64,000 nt of DNA from the NCBI RefSeq assembly GCF_001922985.1, contig NZ_MRUH01000165.1:202376-266375 (forward strand), in the 5' to 3' direction. Each line of letters begins with the position of its first letter. The stretch's first letter is position 1. The position numbers and the translations under genes were made by a program. This DNA comes from Teredinibacter waterburyi. Its GTDB lineage: Bacteria > Pseudomonadota > Gammaproteobacteria > Pseudomonadales > Cellvibrionaceae. The notes beneath the pieces were generated by a model. It did no database searches and was not told the origin of the DNA. It saw nothing but the letters and a program-made list of their open reading frames with translations. This document shows, piece by piece, positions 1 through 8,134 of the stretch.

Positions 1-872
1 TTTATTTTTTCCGCGTTAATCATGTCTTTTAGAGCGAGCAACTCTTCCTCTTTTTCACCTGCGAAGGCAAAAAATACAGACCTATCGGAAAACTTCGATG
101 TTAGAAAAGACCTTAACATATCGGATATACGCGGGTTCCCCATCAAATATCGCCCAGTGGGGCTAAGCACTTTCATGAATCGGGAGTAGGAACTTTTGGC
201 GACCATGTTAAAAATTACATCGTAGCTTTCGCCGCTATAGGTAATATCTCGCTTCGTGTAATCGATGAAATGGTCGGCACCGATACTGCGAAGCATATCT
301 TCTTTAATAGGGCTATCAACTGCCGTCACCTCTGCGCCCATTAACTTCGCAATTTGAACCGCAAAGGTTCCAATGCTGCCTCCAGCACCATTGATTAAAA
401 CCTTTTCTCCTGAACGAACATTCGCTTTTCTCATAAAATGAAGGGCATTTAACCCGCCTAGCGGTACCGCCGCAGCCTCTTCAAAGCTTATATTGCGTGG
501 CTTTTCTACAATAGTGTAGTGCGCGGGCAAACAGATATATTCAGCATAAGCACCCATCTTAAGTTGCGCCGCACCAAACACTTGGTCTCCCGCCTTAAAC
601 CTAGAAACGTCTTTGCCAATAGCTTCAACTTCACCCGAAAAATAACCGCCCAATATTGGTCGCCTTGGCGCTCGTACTCCCATCGCCAGCCGCAAGGGCA
701 ACCAAAACCACTTTACCGCGTAGTTAAAACTACGCATTTCACAGTCGCCCTTGGTTACCTCAGCCGCACGTACTCTTATTAAGACTTCGTCATCACCGGG
801 GCACGGCTTTTGCACTTCTTCAACTTGGAGAACCTCAGGAGGCCCGTATTTTTTATATACCACTGCTTTCAT
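1..872 (-). CDS. NAD(P)-dependent MDR oxidoreductase (quinone reductase-like), 3' end cut
   Basis: About 290 codons are visible, starting at the ATG at 870-872 and running off the left edge. The N-terminus (MKAVVYKKYGPPEVLQ) is the GroES-like opening typical of the medium-chain dehydrogenase/reductase superfamily. A Rossmann nucleotide-binding motif follows (GAGGSIGTFAVQIAK, about residue 155). The structural zinc cysteines of true alcohol dehydrogenases are not seen, so it fits the zinc-free quinone oxidoreductase/enoyl reductase branch, which reduces quinones or enones with NADPH in the cytoplasm. The C-terminus is outside the window. The substrate cannot be told from sequence. Confidence 0.85.
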   Translation of the reverse strand, partial: MKAVVYKKYGPPEVLQVEEVQKPCPGDDEVLIRVRAAEVTKGDCEMRSFNYAVKWFWLPLRLAMGVRAPRRPILGGYFSGEVEAIGKDVSRFKAGDQVFGAAQLKMGAYAEYICLPAHYTIVEKPRNISFEEAAAVPLGGLNALHFMRKANVRSGEKVLINGAGGSIGTFAVQIAKLMGAEVTAVDSPIKEDMLRSIGADHFIDYTKRDITYSGESYDVIFNMVAKSSYSRFMKVLSPTGRYLMGNPRISDMLRSFLTSKFSDRSVFFAFAGEKEEELLALKDMINAEKI

Positions 873-1036
873 AGATATCCTTGTTGGCTGCCCTTAATGA
901 CTAATAAACACGCGCTGAAAAGCGAGACCTGCTGCAATTAGTATTGTTAATTATCACAATTCAGCTGATGATGAGCGAAGCTTCTGTTCCCGTCTTAGTT
1001 GTAATAATTTATTAGAATACAAAAACCGCTAAAAAT

Positions 1037-1528
1037 TTACTCTGTTGATAAAGCGGCTGAGGATTCCTCGATTGATTTAGCGCTTAGCATAACTCTTAAA
1101 ACACCATTGTCGACATCTAAATCGGGATTATTCCCCACGGCCATATCCGTATATGTATTCAAATTAAACTCAATTATTGCACTGTCTATAGCTGTAGATT
1201 CCAACCACTTAACATCGGTTATCTCGCCTACATCGGTTAAGCGATATATATTGAACTCAGGGTATTCATCGAAAGTCGACACACTTAAATAGTATTGGTA
1301 CTGGCAAACAGCGTGCGCTTCTACAAAGCAGCTTTCATTATATATCGGCGAACTGAACAGGCGTACTAGCAATTGCTTGTCGACGCTCTTCGAATACTCG
1401 TTAAGCTCAATAATTTCGCCATACGATATTGCTGCTTTAAGGTCGTTATCTAAAGTTGAGCACGACGCTAATAGGGCGACAATTAAAACTACAATGCCTT
1501 TCATTCGAGAGATATTATTTAATGGCAT
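1037..1528 (-). CDS. small lipoprotein of unknown function
   Basis: 163 codons from the ATG at 1528, or 155 from an internal ATG at 1504. A GGA lies about 10 bases before the first. Either start leaves a short basic n-region, a hydrophobic stretch and a lipobox ending LLASC, so the product is predicted to be lipidated and to act in the periplasm or outer membrane. The mature part is acidic and has no motif I recognise. It stands alone, about 100 bases downstream of another lipoprotein gene on the same strand. Small lipoproteins beside peptidoglycan hydrolases can be immunity proteins, but nothing here proves that. Confidence 0.6.
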   Translation of the reverse strand: MPLNNISRMKGIVVLIVALLASCSTLDNDLKAAISYGEIIELNEYSKSVDKQLLVRLFSSPIYNESCFVEAHAVCQYQYYLSVSTFDEYPEFNIYRLTDVGEITDVKWLESTAIDSAIIEFNLNTYTDMAVGNNPDLDVDNGVLRVMLSAKSIEESSAALSTE

Positions 1529-1630
1529 AGTATAATTCCGCGGCAGTTCTAGCCGTGCTGACCGAAAAAAATATTTGTTACGCGCGACACTTAAAAATGA
1601 TCAGAAAAATTCTCCGAATAAAATGTCAGC

Positions 1631-2110
1631 TTACTCTTCGCAAGTCGGATCTGACTCATAACCAAGATAGTAATAGCCATCCCATATCTTAAACCGATTT
1701 TTTTCAACAGAAAAATAGATGCCTTCGGTGGTAGTGCAATATTCAAATGTTAAAGCGGCGGGATTGCCAATATCCACAAAGCCTATAGCCACACCAATCG
1801 AGCGCGAGCTTTTAACCGTATAGAAAGAGTACCCCGCTAAAGTATTGACATTTATTCGGTCATCTAAAAGCGCGTAACAATCCTCACCAGACTGCGCTAC
1901 GCTTATTACACTCGCGGGTACCAATTGATTTTCCATCTCGAAATCAAATACAGTTATTTTTGTATTGCTCGCGAGGTTATCATTTTTTATTGCAAGACAG
2001 TTCCCGTGTAGCCACCCAATATTAAGGTCGATGTCAACTTTAGGATTTTTTGTCGGAATAGAACACGAAAACAAAATAGAAATTAACGTAAGTAAGACTA
2101 ATAGCTTCAT
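1631..2110 (-). CDS. lipoprotein directly after the M15 peptidase; candidate immunity protein
   Basis: Two in-frame ATGs lie at 2122 and 2110. I take 2110 because it follows GGACGG at a short distance and directly gives a signal peptide with lipobox ILFSC. The ATG at 2110 lies one base after the stop of the upstream peptidase gene, or overlaps it by 11 bases if 2122 is used. Translation is therefore probably coupled. The mature protein (about 140 residues) has scattered cysteines and a beta-rich look, with no recognised domain. Position, size and predicted periplasmic location suit an immunity protein for the neighbouring wall hydrolase. This is inference from context only. Confidence 0.6.
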   Translation of the reverse strand: MKLLVLLTLISILFSCSIPTKNPKVDIDLNIGWLHGNCLAIKNDNLASNTKITVFDFEMENQLVPASVISVAQSGEDCYALLDDRINVNTLAGYSFYTVKSSRSIGVAIGFVDIGNPAALTFEYCTTTEGIYFSVEKNRFKIWDGYYYLGYESDPTCEE

Positions 2111-2111
2111 G

Positions 2112-2684
2112 TTACCGTCCATTGTACGACCAGTGTGGTGCGTCTGTTTTTAACTTTTTAACTCCGTAATATTTTCCAATAGAGTGTAATGCAGAGTTCG
2201 CGTTAACATTTTGGGTGTAAGCAACCGGAATCTCGCTCCCATCCTTCTTTTTAATCTTAATTACGCCCGCCCACCTAATAGTCATATCAATTGCCTTTCC
2301 TGCAATATGATTACTAGATAAAGACGGCGGATTTATACTTCTTGGGGGAACAGCCAAACCGAAGCCAATCACCATTTCCAGAGCCCCAGCCTTACTCTTA
2401 GCTAGATCACCGTAATCCCATTTGATATCCACCCCAACCATTTTATTGGCATCGGACGGATTACATTTTGACTGGGATATTTTCCAGCTCCAATGAAATA
2501 AGTACGCTCTTTTGTCGCTTCTTTTTGTCGTTGAAACATCAACCGTAGCACCTGCGTCGTTAAGAGCTTTTATGAACGCCTTAATACTGGCCTTAAAAAC
2601 AGGATCAAGATCGTCTATTTTATTGCTATTTTTGGCGTGCGTATTTGCCCACGTCACCCAATACTTCCCGCTATTATTCGGCAT
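2112..2684 (-). CDS. M15-like D,D-/L,D-peptidase, predicted peptidoglycan hydrolase without signal peptide
   Basis: 190 residues; AAGGA lies about 8 bases before the ATG at 2684. The protein holds the zinc-site pattern of the VanY/M15 peptidases: S-x-H-x-x-G-x-A-x-D at H126 to D133 (SSNHIAGKAID) and a second histidine in the C-terminal APHW (H184). An N-terminal helical part and a TTKRS..R.Y segment match what I recall of peptidoglycan-directed M15 proteins found near T6SS genes. It should cleave stem-peptide bonds. There is no signal peptide or membrane segment, so it must be exported by another machine or released by lysis (T6SS effector or endolysin). The tight lipoprotein partner favours an effector. 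Family call fairly sure, delivery route inferred. Confidence 0.75.
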   Translation of the reverse strand: MPNNSGKYWVTWANTHAKNSNKIDDLDPVFKASIKAFIKALNDAGATVDVSTTKRSDKRAYLFHWSWKISQSKCNPSDANKMVGVDIKWDYGDLAKSKAGALEMVIGFGLAVPPRSINPPSLSSNHIAGKAIDMTIRWAGVIKIKKKDGSEIPVAYTQNVNANSALHSIGKYYGVKKLKTDAPHWSYNGR

Positions 2685-2922
2685 AATTCATCCTTTAAAT
2701 GTAAAAGCTTATATCTGTATTAGTTGAGCTGCGATGTACTCGTGTGTAGGTAATCTGATAAGAACGCCATTACTTCGTAATTTCGCATAGAAAAAGACTA
2801 CTCGCAGCGCAAAAACTCACACTTTATGTCATCCATAACATAGGAAATAACTATCTCTACCGCAATAGATTTCAATTAATACTAGCTCATTTGTTTTTAT
2901 TCTTATTCATCTCCGCGTTTGA

Positions 2923-3546
2923 TCAGTCTCCGCCACAACTACTACCGCAACCAGCGCTACAACCATGACCTCCCCTGCCGCCAGGACCGTCGCTTGATGA
3001 GAGCCACTTTATTACTTTGTAAACCACGTAAACACCTACACCCCACTTTATCGCCATCATTATTTTCCCGTCAGACGAAAAGCTGCAGGCGGTTAGAAAA
3101 GTAGTTGTAAATAGCGCGAACATGCCATACCTTGCAAGATCTAATCGACTTTTTTTAGATGTTGGCCAATAACGTTCATTCGGTTTCCCGCCAAACTCCC
3201 GCTCATACATTAGCAAAGTGTTTTCATACTGTATTTTGTCGGCTTGCTTACTAGCGCTGGTCTGCGATGATGGGATGTGGTGAAAATCGAAACCAAGTAC
3301 CTCTCGGCAGAAGTCGAGCCAGTAGGATTTAGTGAAAGTCATGTGTAAATGCCATACTTTATCAACTACTGTAGATGGAACAACTCTCGACGGACTAACA
3401 CTAGCCAACCACACAAATTTTTTGTATTCCGAAAAAGCCTCTTTCGCGTACAACAAAGACCATGAATTTTCCGAAGTCAGTTTATTCCAAAAAATTTCAA
3501 AGTCACCATTGCTTTGCACTTCAAACTTTAATAGCTTTTCATCCAT
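2923..3546 (-). CDS. glycine-rich-domain-like (GRDP-like) membrane protein with Gly/Cys tail
   Basis: About 207 residues. The start at 3546 is chosen because GAGGGAG sits 6-7 bases before it; a longer frame to 3576 exists. The N-terminal half carries VDKVWHLHMTF and a following FDFHH, the signature I associate with the 'glycine-rich domain-containing protein-like' family. One or two hydrophobic segments follow (about residues 140-185). The protein ends in a short tail rich in Gly, Cys and Ser (GGHGCSAGCGSSCGGD), as in small bacterial membrane proteins of this group. Function is unknown. The ATG overlaps the end of the upstream small gene by 8 bases (ATGGATGA), so the two are probably coupled. 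Confidence 0.65.
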   Translation of the reverse strand: MDEKLLKFEVQSNGDFEIFWNKLTSENSWSLLYAKEAFSEYKKFVWLASVSPSRVVPSTVVDKVWHLHMTFTKSYWLDFCREVLGFDFHHIPSSQTSASKQADKIQYENTLLMYEREFGGKPNERYWPTSKKSRLDLARYGMFALFTTTFLTACSFSSDGKIMMAIKWGVGVYVVYKVIKWLSSSDGPGGRGGHGCSAGCGSSCGGD

Positions 3547-3760
3547 AATCGACTCCCTCTTCAATAAACTCTGCACTATCGTCTAAAGAGCATAAACACT
3601 TTAGCTCTTCGTAAGCCATTCCCCTACAATCTGAAAAGCCATTATCAACGCATTTGATCATTTCAACCAACCAATCCAAGGCCTTGATATAAGAAGCGGC
3701 CTTACCACTACCGTCTTTGTTAGTGGTAAATATATAGTTACTGAAGCTTGATTTGTGCAT
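3539..3760 (-). CDS. small hypothetical protein coupled to the GRDP-like gene
   Basis: 73 residues from the ATG at 3760, preceded by GAGAAAG; a TTG at 3796 would add 12 residues. The N-terminus (YIFTTNKDGSGKAASYIKAL) resembles the start of some larger nuclease-like proteins, so it could be a truncated relic, but I cannot assign it. Its end overlaps the start of the downstream membrane protein gene by 8 bases, which supports it being translated. No signal peptide or membrane segment. Confidence 0.45.
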   Translation of the reverse strand: MHKSSFSNYIFTTNKDGSGKAASYIKALDWLVEMIKCVDNGFSDCRGMAYEELKCLCSLDDSAEFIEEGVDYG

Positions 3761-3911
3761 AGGCTTTCTCGTGAAATGTAATATCTCTCGAGACAAAGAG
3801 GACTACCGGAGAATTAAACTTAACACACCAAAGCCCCGACGCTCAACGCATTACAAACCATCACAGAGCACACACATCGATTCAATCAAGAGACTTAGGC
3901 CCAGAGACATG

Positions 3912-4229
3912 TTATTTATTTTTTAAGCTTTCACTGTATTCTATCGTTTCTTGAACGTACACAATATTCCGAACAAACAACCATTGATGGCATGCCGCCT
4001 CGCAAACCGTATAGTCTTTAGCTCTAAGATTCTGATCAGCCACGTAATGTATGGCATGAGGCAAGGCAAATAACAAAAAGACACTTCCAATAGCCACGCG
4101 AGAGAATATAGACGTTACTCGCTTACTCAACGGCTTCGTTAGCCATTGCTCCCAAATGATGGTAAACGCGAGATCAAGCATACCTATGCCAACACCAAGC
4201 ATATAGTAAGAGCCTTTATCTACTATCAC
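3912..4229 (-). CDS. small two-helix membrane protein, unknown
   Basis: 105 residues if the GTG at 4229 is the start; the frame is closed by a TAA just upstream. Two hydrophobic helices are predicted (about residues 9-28 and 46-65), followed by a polar tail with a C-x3-C pair (VCEAACHQW). The layout is like small inner-membrane immunity proteins of T6SS/Rhs cassettes (DUF1240-type), but I do not see a decisive motif. It lies downstream of an unknown coupled pair and of a coding fragment in this accessory stretch. Start codon weak; the gene could have lost its original 5' end. Confidence 0.5.
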   Translation of the reverse strand: MIVDKGSYYMLGVGIGMLDLAFTIIWEQWLTKPLSKRVTSIFSRVAIGSVFLLFALPHAIHYVADQNLRAKDYTVCEAACHQWLFVRNIVYVQETIEYSESLKNK

Positions 4230-4635
4230 TAGGCCGCTGCCATTACCTCTAGCAGCAAATTAATACTATAAATAAACCACACAGTTGCACACGCGCCCCC
4301 AATAAAAAAACTATTGGGGTAAGAATTCGATTTAATAACGACGGTCTTACTCGATCTTCCATTTATCTAATTCTCGGTATAGGAGATAAGCAATCTTTGA
4401 TATTATTTTGCACTCAACGTATGGCTAAGGTTCTTGCGGATGACACAGCGTAATCAATAACCTCACTTATAACTTTACTCGTAGTATTTAACGCTTTCTT
4501 TTTCTGCTCTTCGAGGTAGCGCTCAGCGTTATCACCCAGCTTATCTAGCCCCGCGACTACACGATCAGTAATACCAAAGCTGTTATCCGAGTACTCTATA
4601 GTTCGGCCTTAGATTACGGGACATTATGCAAACAA
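4230..4635. other. intergenic stretch with one coding relic
   Basis: Apart from the open fragment at 4414-4608, this 406-base stretch shows no intact gene, terminator hairpin or RNA gene. It is AT-rich like the surrounding island. Confidence 0.5.
4414..4608 (-). pseudogene. orphan coding-like fragment in frame with the preceding gene
   Basis: Between the gene ending at 4636 and the next gene, the minus strand stays open for 64 codons, from just after a TAA at 4609-4611 to a TGA at 4414. It has no ATG near its start. The translation is protein-like and helical (DRVVAGLDKLGDNAERYLEE then KKKALNTTSKVIS). It is in the same frame as the upstream gene, separated from it by three stops in 27 bases. 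It may be the tail of a formerly longer protein or a relic of another effector gene. Confidence 0.35.
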
Positions 4636-5742
4636 TTACGACCGGAAACCCGGGAAATATATTGCAGGTGTTTTCTTGTCTCTAACCATTGCAAACATAA
4701 CCTTTGCAAAATCCTTTGGATTACGCTCAAGGAGCGACAAACGATCGATATACTCGCTCAACATATTCTCAACCAGAAAATAGACCATATTGGCACCATT
4801 CAATTTGAAGCGCAGAATATTCCATAGTCTTGGGCTGGCAATCTGCAAGCGTCTGCTAGCTTGCGCCGCATTATTGAGGTGCCCCTGAGACCCTAGTAAT
4901 GTAAGTAAAGATGCTCCCAAACCGCCTTTTAATGGTTTTGTTACCTTGCGAACCTTCACAAGGTCTCGTTTAATTCCAGGTATCTCTGCACTTTGCGCCA
5001 TCAGCTTCTTTGTGACCACAGATGCAATGGCATAACTGAGTGCTAAGGCCATTCTTTTACCCAACTGTTTGCCAGTAAATCGTTGGCCCGGGTCATTAAG
5101 TAAGTTTACTGCCTTGGTTAAATCCTCTTGAGAGGTATGCTCTATAATCCCCATCGACAAAGCCTTAATAACCCATAAAGTGTCCATTTTATCAGGGAAT
5201 TTTAGTGCCTTTTCTTTCAAGGTATCTTCTATCAACCACTCTGGAAGAACGCTGACATACTCGGAAACCACCGCCATTGCAATCTGCGATATGGGGTTAT
5301 CCAATAAATTAATTTCAAAGGATACTAACTTCTCCAACACCACACTGGCGAAAGAATATGCAGCATAATTTTCATCACCAACTTTCGCAAAACTCTTTGC
5401 ACCGGTTGCATGCAAGCCTTCAGCGGTGCGTTGAATACCGCCAGCAAGCCGTTCTACTTGGCCTATAGTCTGGTGTTGAGCGCCGTCGACTAAGCCAGCG
5501 AGCGCGGGCGAAATATTATCCAGCGGCTGCAGTAATTCACTTTTTGTGGAATGTCGTTTTAAGGAGCGATAACTGGGCCCATGACACCCGAAGCTGCACT
5601 CCTTCCAGACCTTAGCTAATTCTGACCCGCGAATAAAAAAATCTATATTGGAAAAACCTTGTGCTTTTACACCTTTCAAATATCGCTTAACGCCTAGCTC
5701 GCTAATTAAGGCACCATCGTAACCAGAGCTTTTCTCGCTCAT
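4636..5742 (-). CDS. 368-residue protein of unknown function, coupled to a lipoprotein
   Basis: The start at 5742 is fixed by an ATGA overlap with the upstream gene and AAGGAG 8 bases before it. No signal peptide. The middle holds moderately hydrophobic helical stretches (about residues 115-160 and 230-250, e.g. RMALALSYAIASVV) that could be membrane-inserting or simply buried helices. An N-terminal C-x3-C (ECSFGCHG) is visible. I do not recognise the family. Context, in a run of orphan lipoprotein, membrane-protein and peptidase genes, fits a contact-dependent or T6SS effector, but that is inference. Confidence 0.6.
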   Translation of the reverse strand: MSEKSSGYDGALISELGVKRYLKGVKAQGFSNIDFFIRGSELAKVWKECSFGCHGPSYRSLKRHSTKSELLQPLDNISPALAGLVDGAQHQTIGQVERLAGGIQRTAEGLHATGAKSFAKVGDENYAAYSFASVVLEKLVSFEINLLDNPISQIAMAVVSEYVSVLPEWLIEDTLKEKALKFPDKMDTLWVIKALSMGIIEHTSQEDLTKAVNLLNDPGQRFTGKQLGKRMALALSYAIASVVTKKLMAQSAEIPGIKRDLVKVRKVTKPLKGGLGASLLTLLGSQGHLNNAAQASRRLQIASPRLWNILRFKLNGANMVYFLVENMLSEYIDRLSLLERNPKDFAKVMFAMVRDKKTPAIYFPGFRS

Positions 5743-6341
5743 AAGTTTACTCCTTGTGGATCGAATGAAATTCCATGTAAGAACGGAACAAGATTAGTTG
5801 TCGCTTGATACTCAATATCGGCATCGAATAGATGAAACTGAACGAACACTGGGTATGGCTTCGCCTGAAGCTGCAGAATAGTCGCTTCGTTTTTTGTCTC
5901 CCCCAAGCCAAGCTTTGTCCAGGTAAGTTTTATGCCCTTATAACCTGCAACACCTACTACCTCTCTCTGAAATTTTTTTACATCCTTACTGCTTCGTAAA
6001 CGAAGTTGTTGCTCTAGATTATTCGCTAAATCTGGATAAGTACGCTCTTGGCTTTTATAGAAAAACAGTGTAATCCGCGACGCATCTTTTGTTTCAAATG
6101 CCACGGTACGGTCTGCGATAACACCAGCCTCATCATGAAGCACAGACCATTCGGCTGGGTAGATTATTTCCAAACCTTTATTATTATAGCGCTCGACAGC
6201 TACTGAATAAGCATGAAGGGGAACTTGTACTTTTTCTGGCACCCTTTCCTCACAGGAAGTTAGGCCTGCGAAGCCAGTCAAACATACCGCAAGGAGTATT
6301 AAGCGCCGAGCGCTATGTTTCATCGTGAACTCGTTATTCAT
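5739..6341 (-). CDS. DcrB/PsbP-fold-like lipoprotein
   Basis: 200 residues with a signal peptide and lipobox LTSC near residue 30. GGAGG lies 13 bases before the ATG at 6341; an internal ATG at 6323 would shorten the n-region. The mature part reads like the DcrB/PsbP fold: a segment about a 'Y-P-x-x-W' (IIYPAEWSV), then F.SK.......DL..NLEQQL and a C-terminal strand of the form F..I.FDP. Cytoplasmic DcrB-like proteins act as Eag chaperones for T6SS effectors and sit just upstream of their effector, as here. This one is lipidated and exported, so a different role is likely. It ends in an ATGA overlap with the next gene. Confidence 0.6.
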   Translation of the reverse strand: MNNEFTMKHSARRLILLAVCLTGFAGLTSCEERVPEKVQVPLHAYSVAVERYNNKGLEIIYPAEWSVLHDEAGVIADRTVAFETKDASRITLFFYKSQERTYPDLANNLEQQLRLRSSKDVKKFQREVVGVAGYKGIKLTWTKLGLGETKNEATILQLQAKPYPVFVQFHLFDADIEYQATTNLVPFLHGISFDPQGVNL

Positions 6342-6435
6342 GGTCGCATTTAAACCTCCGTATTATTTCCATTCGCAGCTCGTCCGACAGTAAGACAGCG
6401 GGCTGTTTTACAAACTAATTCTGCTACTTTTTTTT

Positions 6436-6446
6436 GGGGGGGGGGG
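6436..6446. repeat. G11 homopolymer preceded by T8
   Basis: A run of eight T (6428-6435) is followed directly by eleven G. It lies in non-coding DNA upstream of the gene starting at 6341. Tracts of this length are slippage-prone. Here it could change promoter spacing rather than a reading frame. Confidence 0.8.
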
Positions 6447-6602
6447 CAGTAAAGGAAATGGAGTGGCGGTCCCTTTTGTTGACGAACTGAATAGCCTTAT
6501 GTACACGTTCTAACATTTTCACTCCCTGTTTCGATTTTACTTATTGCCTAGAGAAATACGCCATCAGATCTAAGTGCATGTTCGAAAGTAGGAATCATAC
6601 CC

Positions 6603-7028
6603 CTAGAAACACCGAAGTGAATTCGGCAACAACACCATATCCTGTTTGTCAAGCCCGAACGCAATAGTCGACGACGATATAAATTCACCCGACGAACTGG
6701 TTTCGTTAACTACCAACATACAGTCCCAAATATCGATTACTTCATCATTTCGAGACTGATGCTTTGAATCACTACAGCTAGTAGTAACAGTTGTTACATT
6801 TTCACTTTCATATGAAGTAGCCAACACACTAGCTAAATGATCTTTTAACTGGATATCTTTCTTATTTAAAGATACTGATACCATATCGCACAGCGGCTCG
6901 GTAGAAAGTACAACACTAGCCCCATCAAATAATGAAGCCAATACGCGCTCGCCGGAGGGCTTCTCACTTGTTTGCGCATTGCTTGTACAGCCCAACAAGC
7001 ATAGTGACGCTATCAAAATATATTTCAT
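6603..7028 (-). CDS. small lipoprotein of unknown function
   Basis: The ATG at 7028 gives a clean lipoprotein signal (MKYILIASLCLLGC). A longer frame upstream to 7118 would put a polar extension ahead of it and is unlikely. The mature part is about 125 residues, Ser/Thr-rich, with four cysteines that could form disulphides in the periplasm. No recognised domain. It stands alone in the accessory island and is a possible orphan immunity lipoprotein. Confidence 0.55.
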   Translation of the reverse strand: MKYILIASLCLLGCTSNAQTSEKPSGERVLASLFDGASVVLSTEPLCDMVSVSLNKKDIQLKDHLASVLATSYESENVTTVTTSCSDSKHQSRNDEVIDIWDCMLVVNETSSSGEFISSSTIAFGLDKQDMVLLPNSLRCF

Positions 7029-7302
7029 ATAAAGGTTCCATAGTAGCATTCCACGGTAGTCCCTGCCGTATTGTAAGCACGCGTACACTTTGCAATGTGC
7101 GACTACTAAAAACCACATTCGGTGCTGTTTTATTATTTACAATCTATTCCGGTCTTGACAGTTCCTCACTCCGAAAAAAGAGCTACGGAATTTAATAAAG
7201 TGAGCACCGCTCCAGGCAAATCCGAAACCATCATTAACCAGCAAAATGGTTCGCCGATAGAACGATCTAGTTTCGCTGTGTTTCCAAGTAATACCATTGT
7301 AT

Positions 7303-7542
7303 TTACATACATAAATAAAGGCGGCTGTTCTTGCGCTTATTACTCCTAGAGCGAGGGAAGGCTAATGCCTGCACCACGTTAACAATATCCCAGCCACTCA
7401 CATACTCAAGCCCTAGCGAATCCTTAGTCTTTTTGTTTTTTCTGAGATTTCGCACCATAACCTGTCCAAAAATCACATTGGGAATGCAGGCTAGTAACAT
7501 TAATATAAAAACGAAAGCTAAAAGGCTTGAGAAAGTAATCAT
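7303..7542 (-). CDS. small single-pass membrane protein
   Basis: 79 residues from an ATG at 7542. One N-terminal hydrophobic helix (about residues 4-26), then a basic linker (RNLRKNKKTK) and a soluble tail. No family recognised. Composition and the membrane/basic pattern make it more credible than the opposite-strand frames here. The last residues run into low-quality-looking coding, so the true 3' end may be damaged. Confidence 0.4.
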   Translation of the reverse strand: MITFSSLLAFVFILMLLACIPNVIFGQVMVRNLRKNKKTKDSLGLEYVSGWDIVNVVQALAFPRSRSNKRKNSRLYLCM

Positions 7543-7744
7543 TTAACGCCTAGCGACTTATATCCCACGTTCACATCAATTTCCCAGCGACCTTCTCACA
7601 TCACCATAACTGCCGTTATTAATTTTACACTCGGGTCTAGGGTTTCCATATAGTTTAAAGTATTGAAAAAATATATTCCTCTATGTACACCACGCGGCGA
7701 GGAGATAAATGGAAGGGAAAAACCCGCTTATCCAACACATCTAT

Positions 7745-8070
7745 TCACCACTCACTACCGTCTATAAAATTAAATGTCATTTTATTAAGCTCTTGCACCT
7801 TATATTTTGTGGAAGTACCCGTAAAACACACACCACCGATTGTCGCTGCGTCAATGATATTTAAACTTTTGTCAAGCAGCTGTATATGGAGTATATCTTC
7901 GTCGGGTACATCATCGGCCATAAAGACAAGATACTTTCACCTACTCTAAGTCAAAGCTCTAGATAGGCCCCCTTAATCAATTGATCCGTATGCTTTTCAG
8001 CTCGTGATATAAGGCTTGTCCCCGAAGGCGTCGAACTGGTGCTGAATTCGTGATCAGTTAATATTTTCAT
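7745..8070 (-). pseudogene. decayed small gene with stop and frameshift
   Basis: An ATG at 8070 opens a 39-codon frame ending in TGA (MKILTDHEFS to IKGAYLEL). About 25 bases later another frame continues as convincing protein (KYLVFMADDVPDEDILHIQL) down to a TGA at 7745. The simplest reading is one protein of about 105 residues broken by a small indel. A 58-residue product could still start at the ATG at 7921. No family recognised. Frameshifted or nonsense-interrupted genes also occur at 8135-10108 and 10458-10819. Confidence 0.45.
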
Positions 8071-8134
8071 TTATATCACCAAATCATACTTGCGCTAAAG
8101 GCTGCTAAAGCGCAACCTATAAAATCGCCTACGG

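Noticed and set aside
5739..6341. Eag-type T6SS chaperone
   Set aside because: Fold pattern and position are suggestive but a lipoprotein signal peptide means it leaves the cytoplasm, where Eag proteins work.
7122..7349. 75-residue plus-strand frame
   Set aside because: No start signal; overlaps the better-supported minus-strand small membrane protein and lipoprotein upstream regions.
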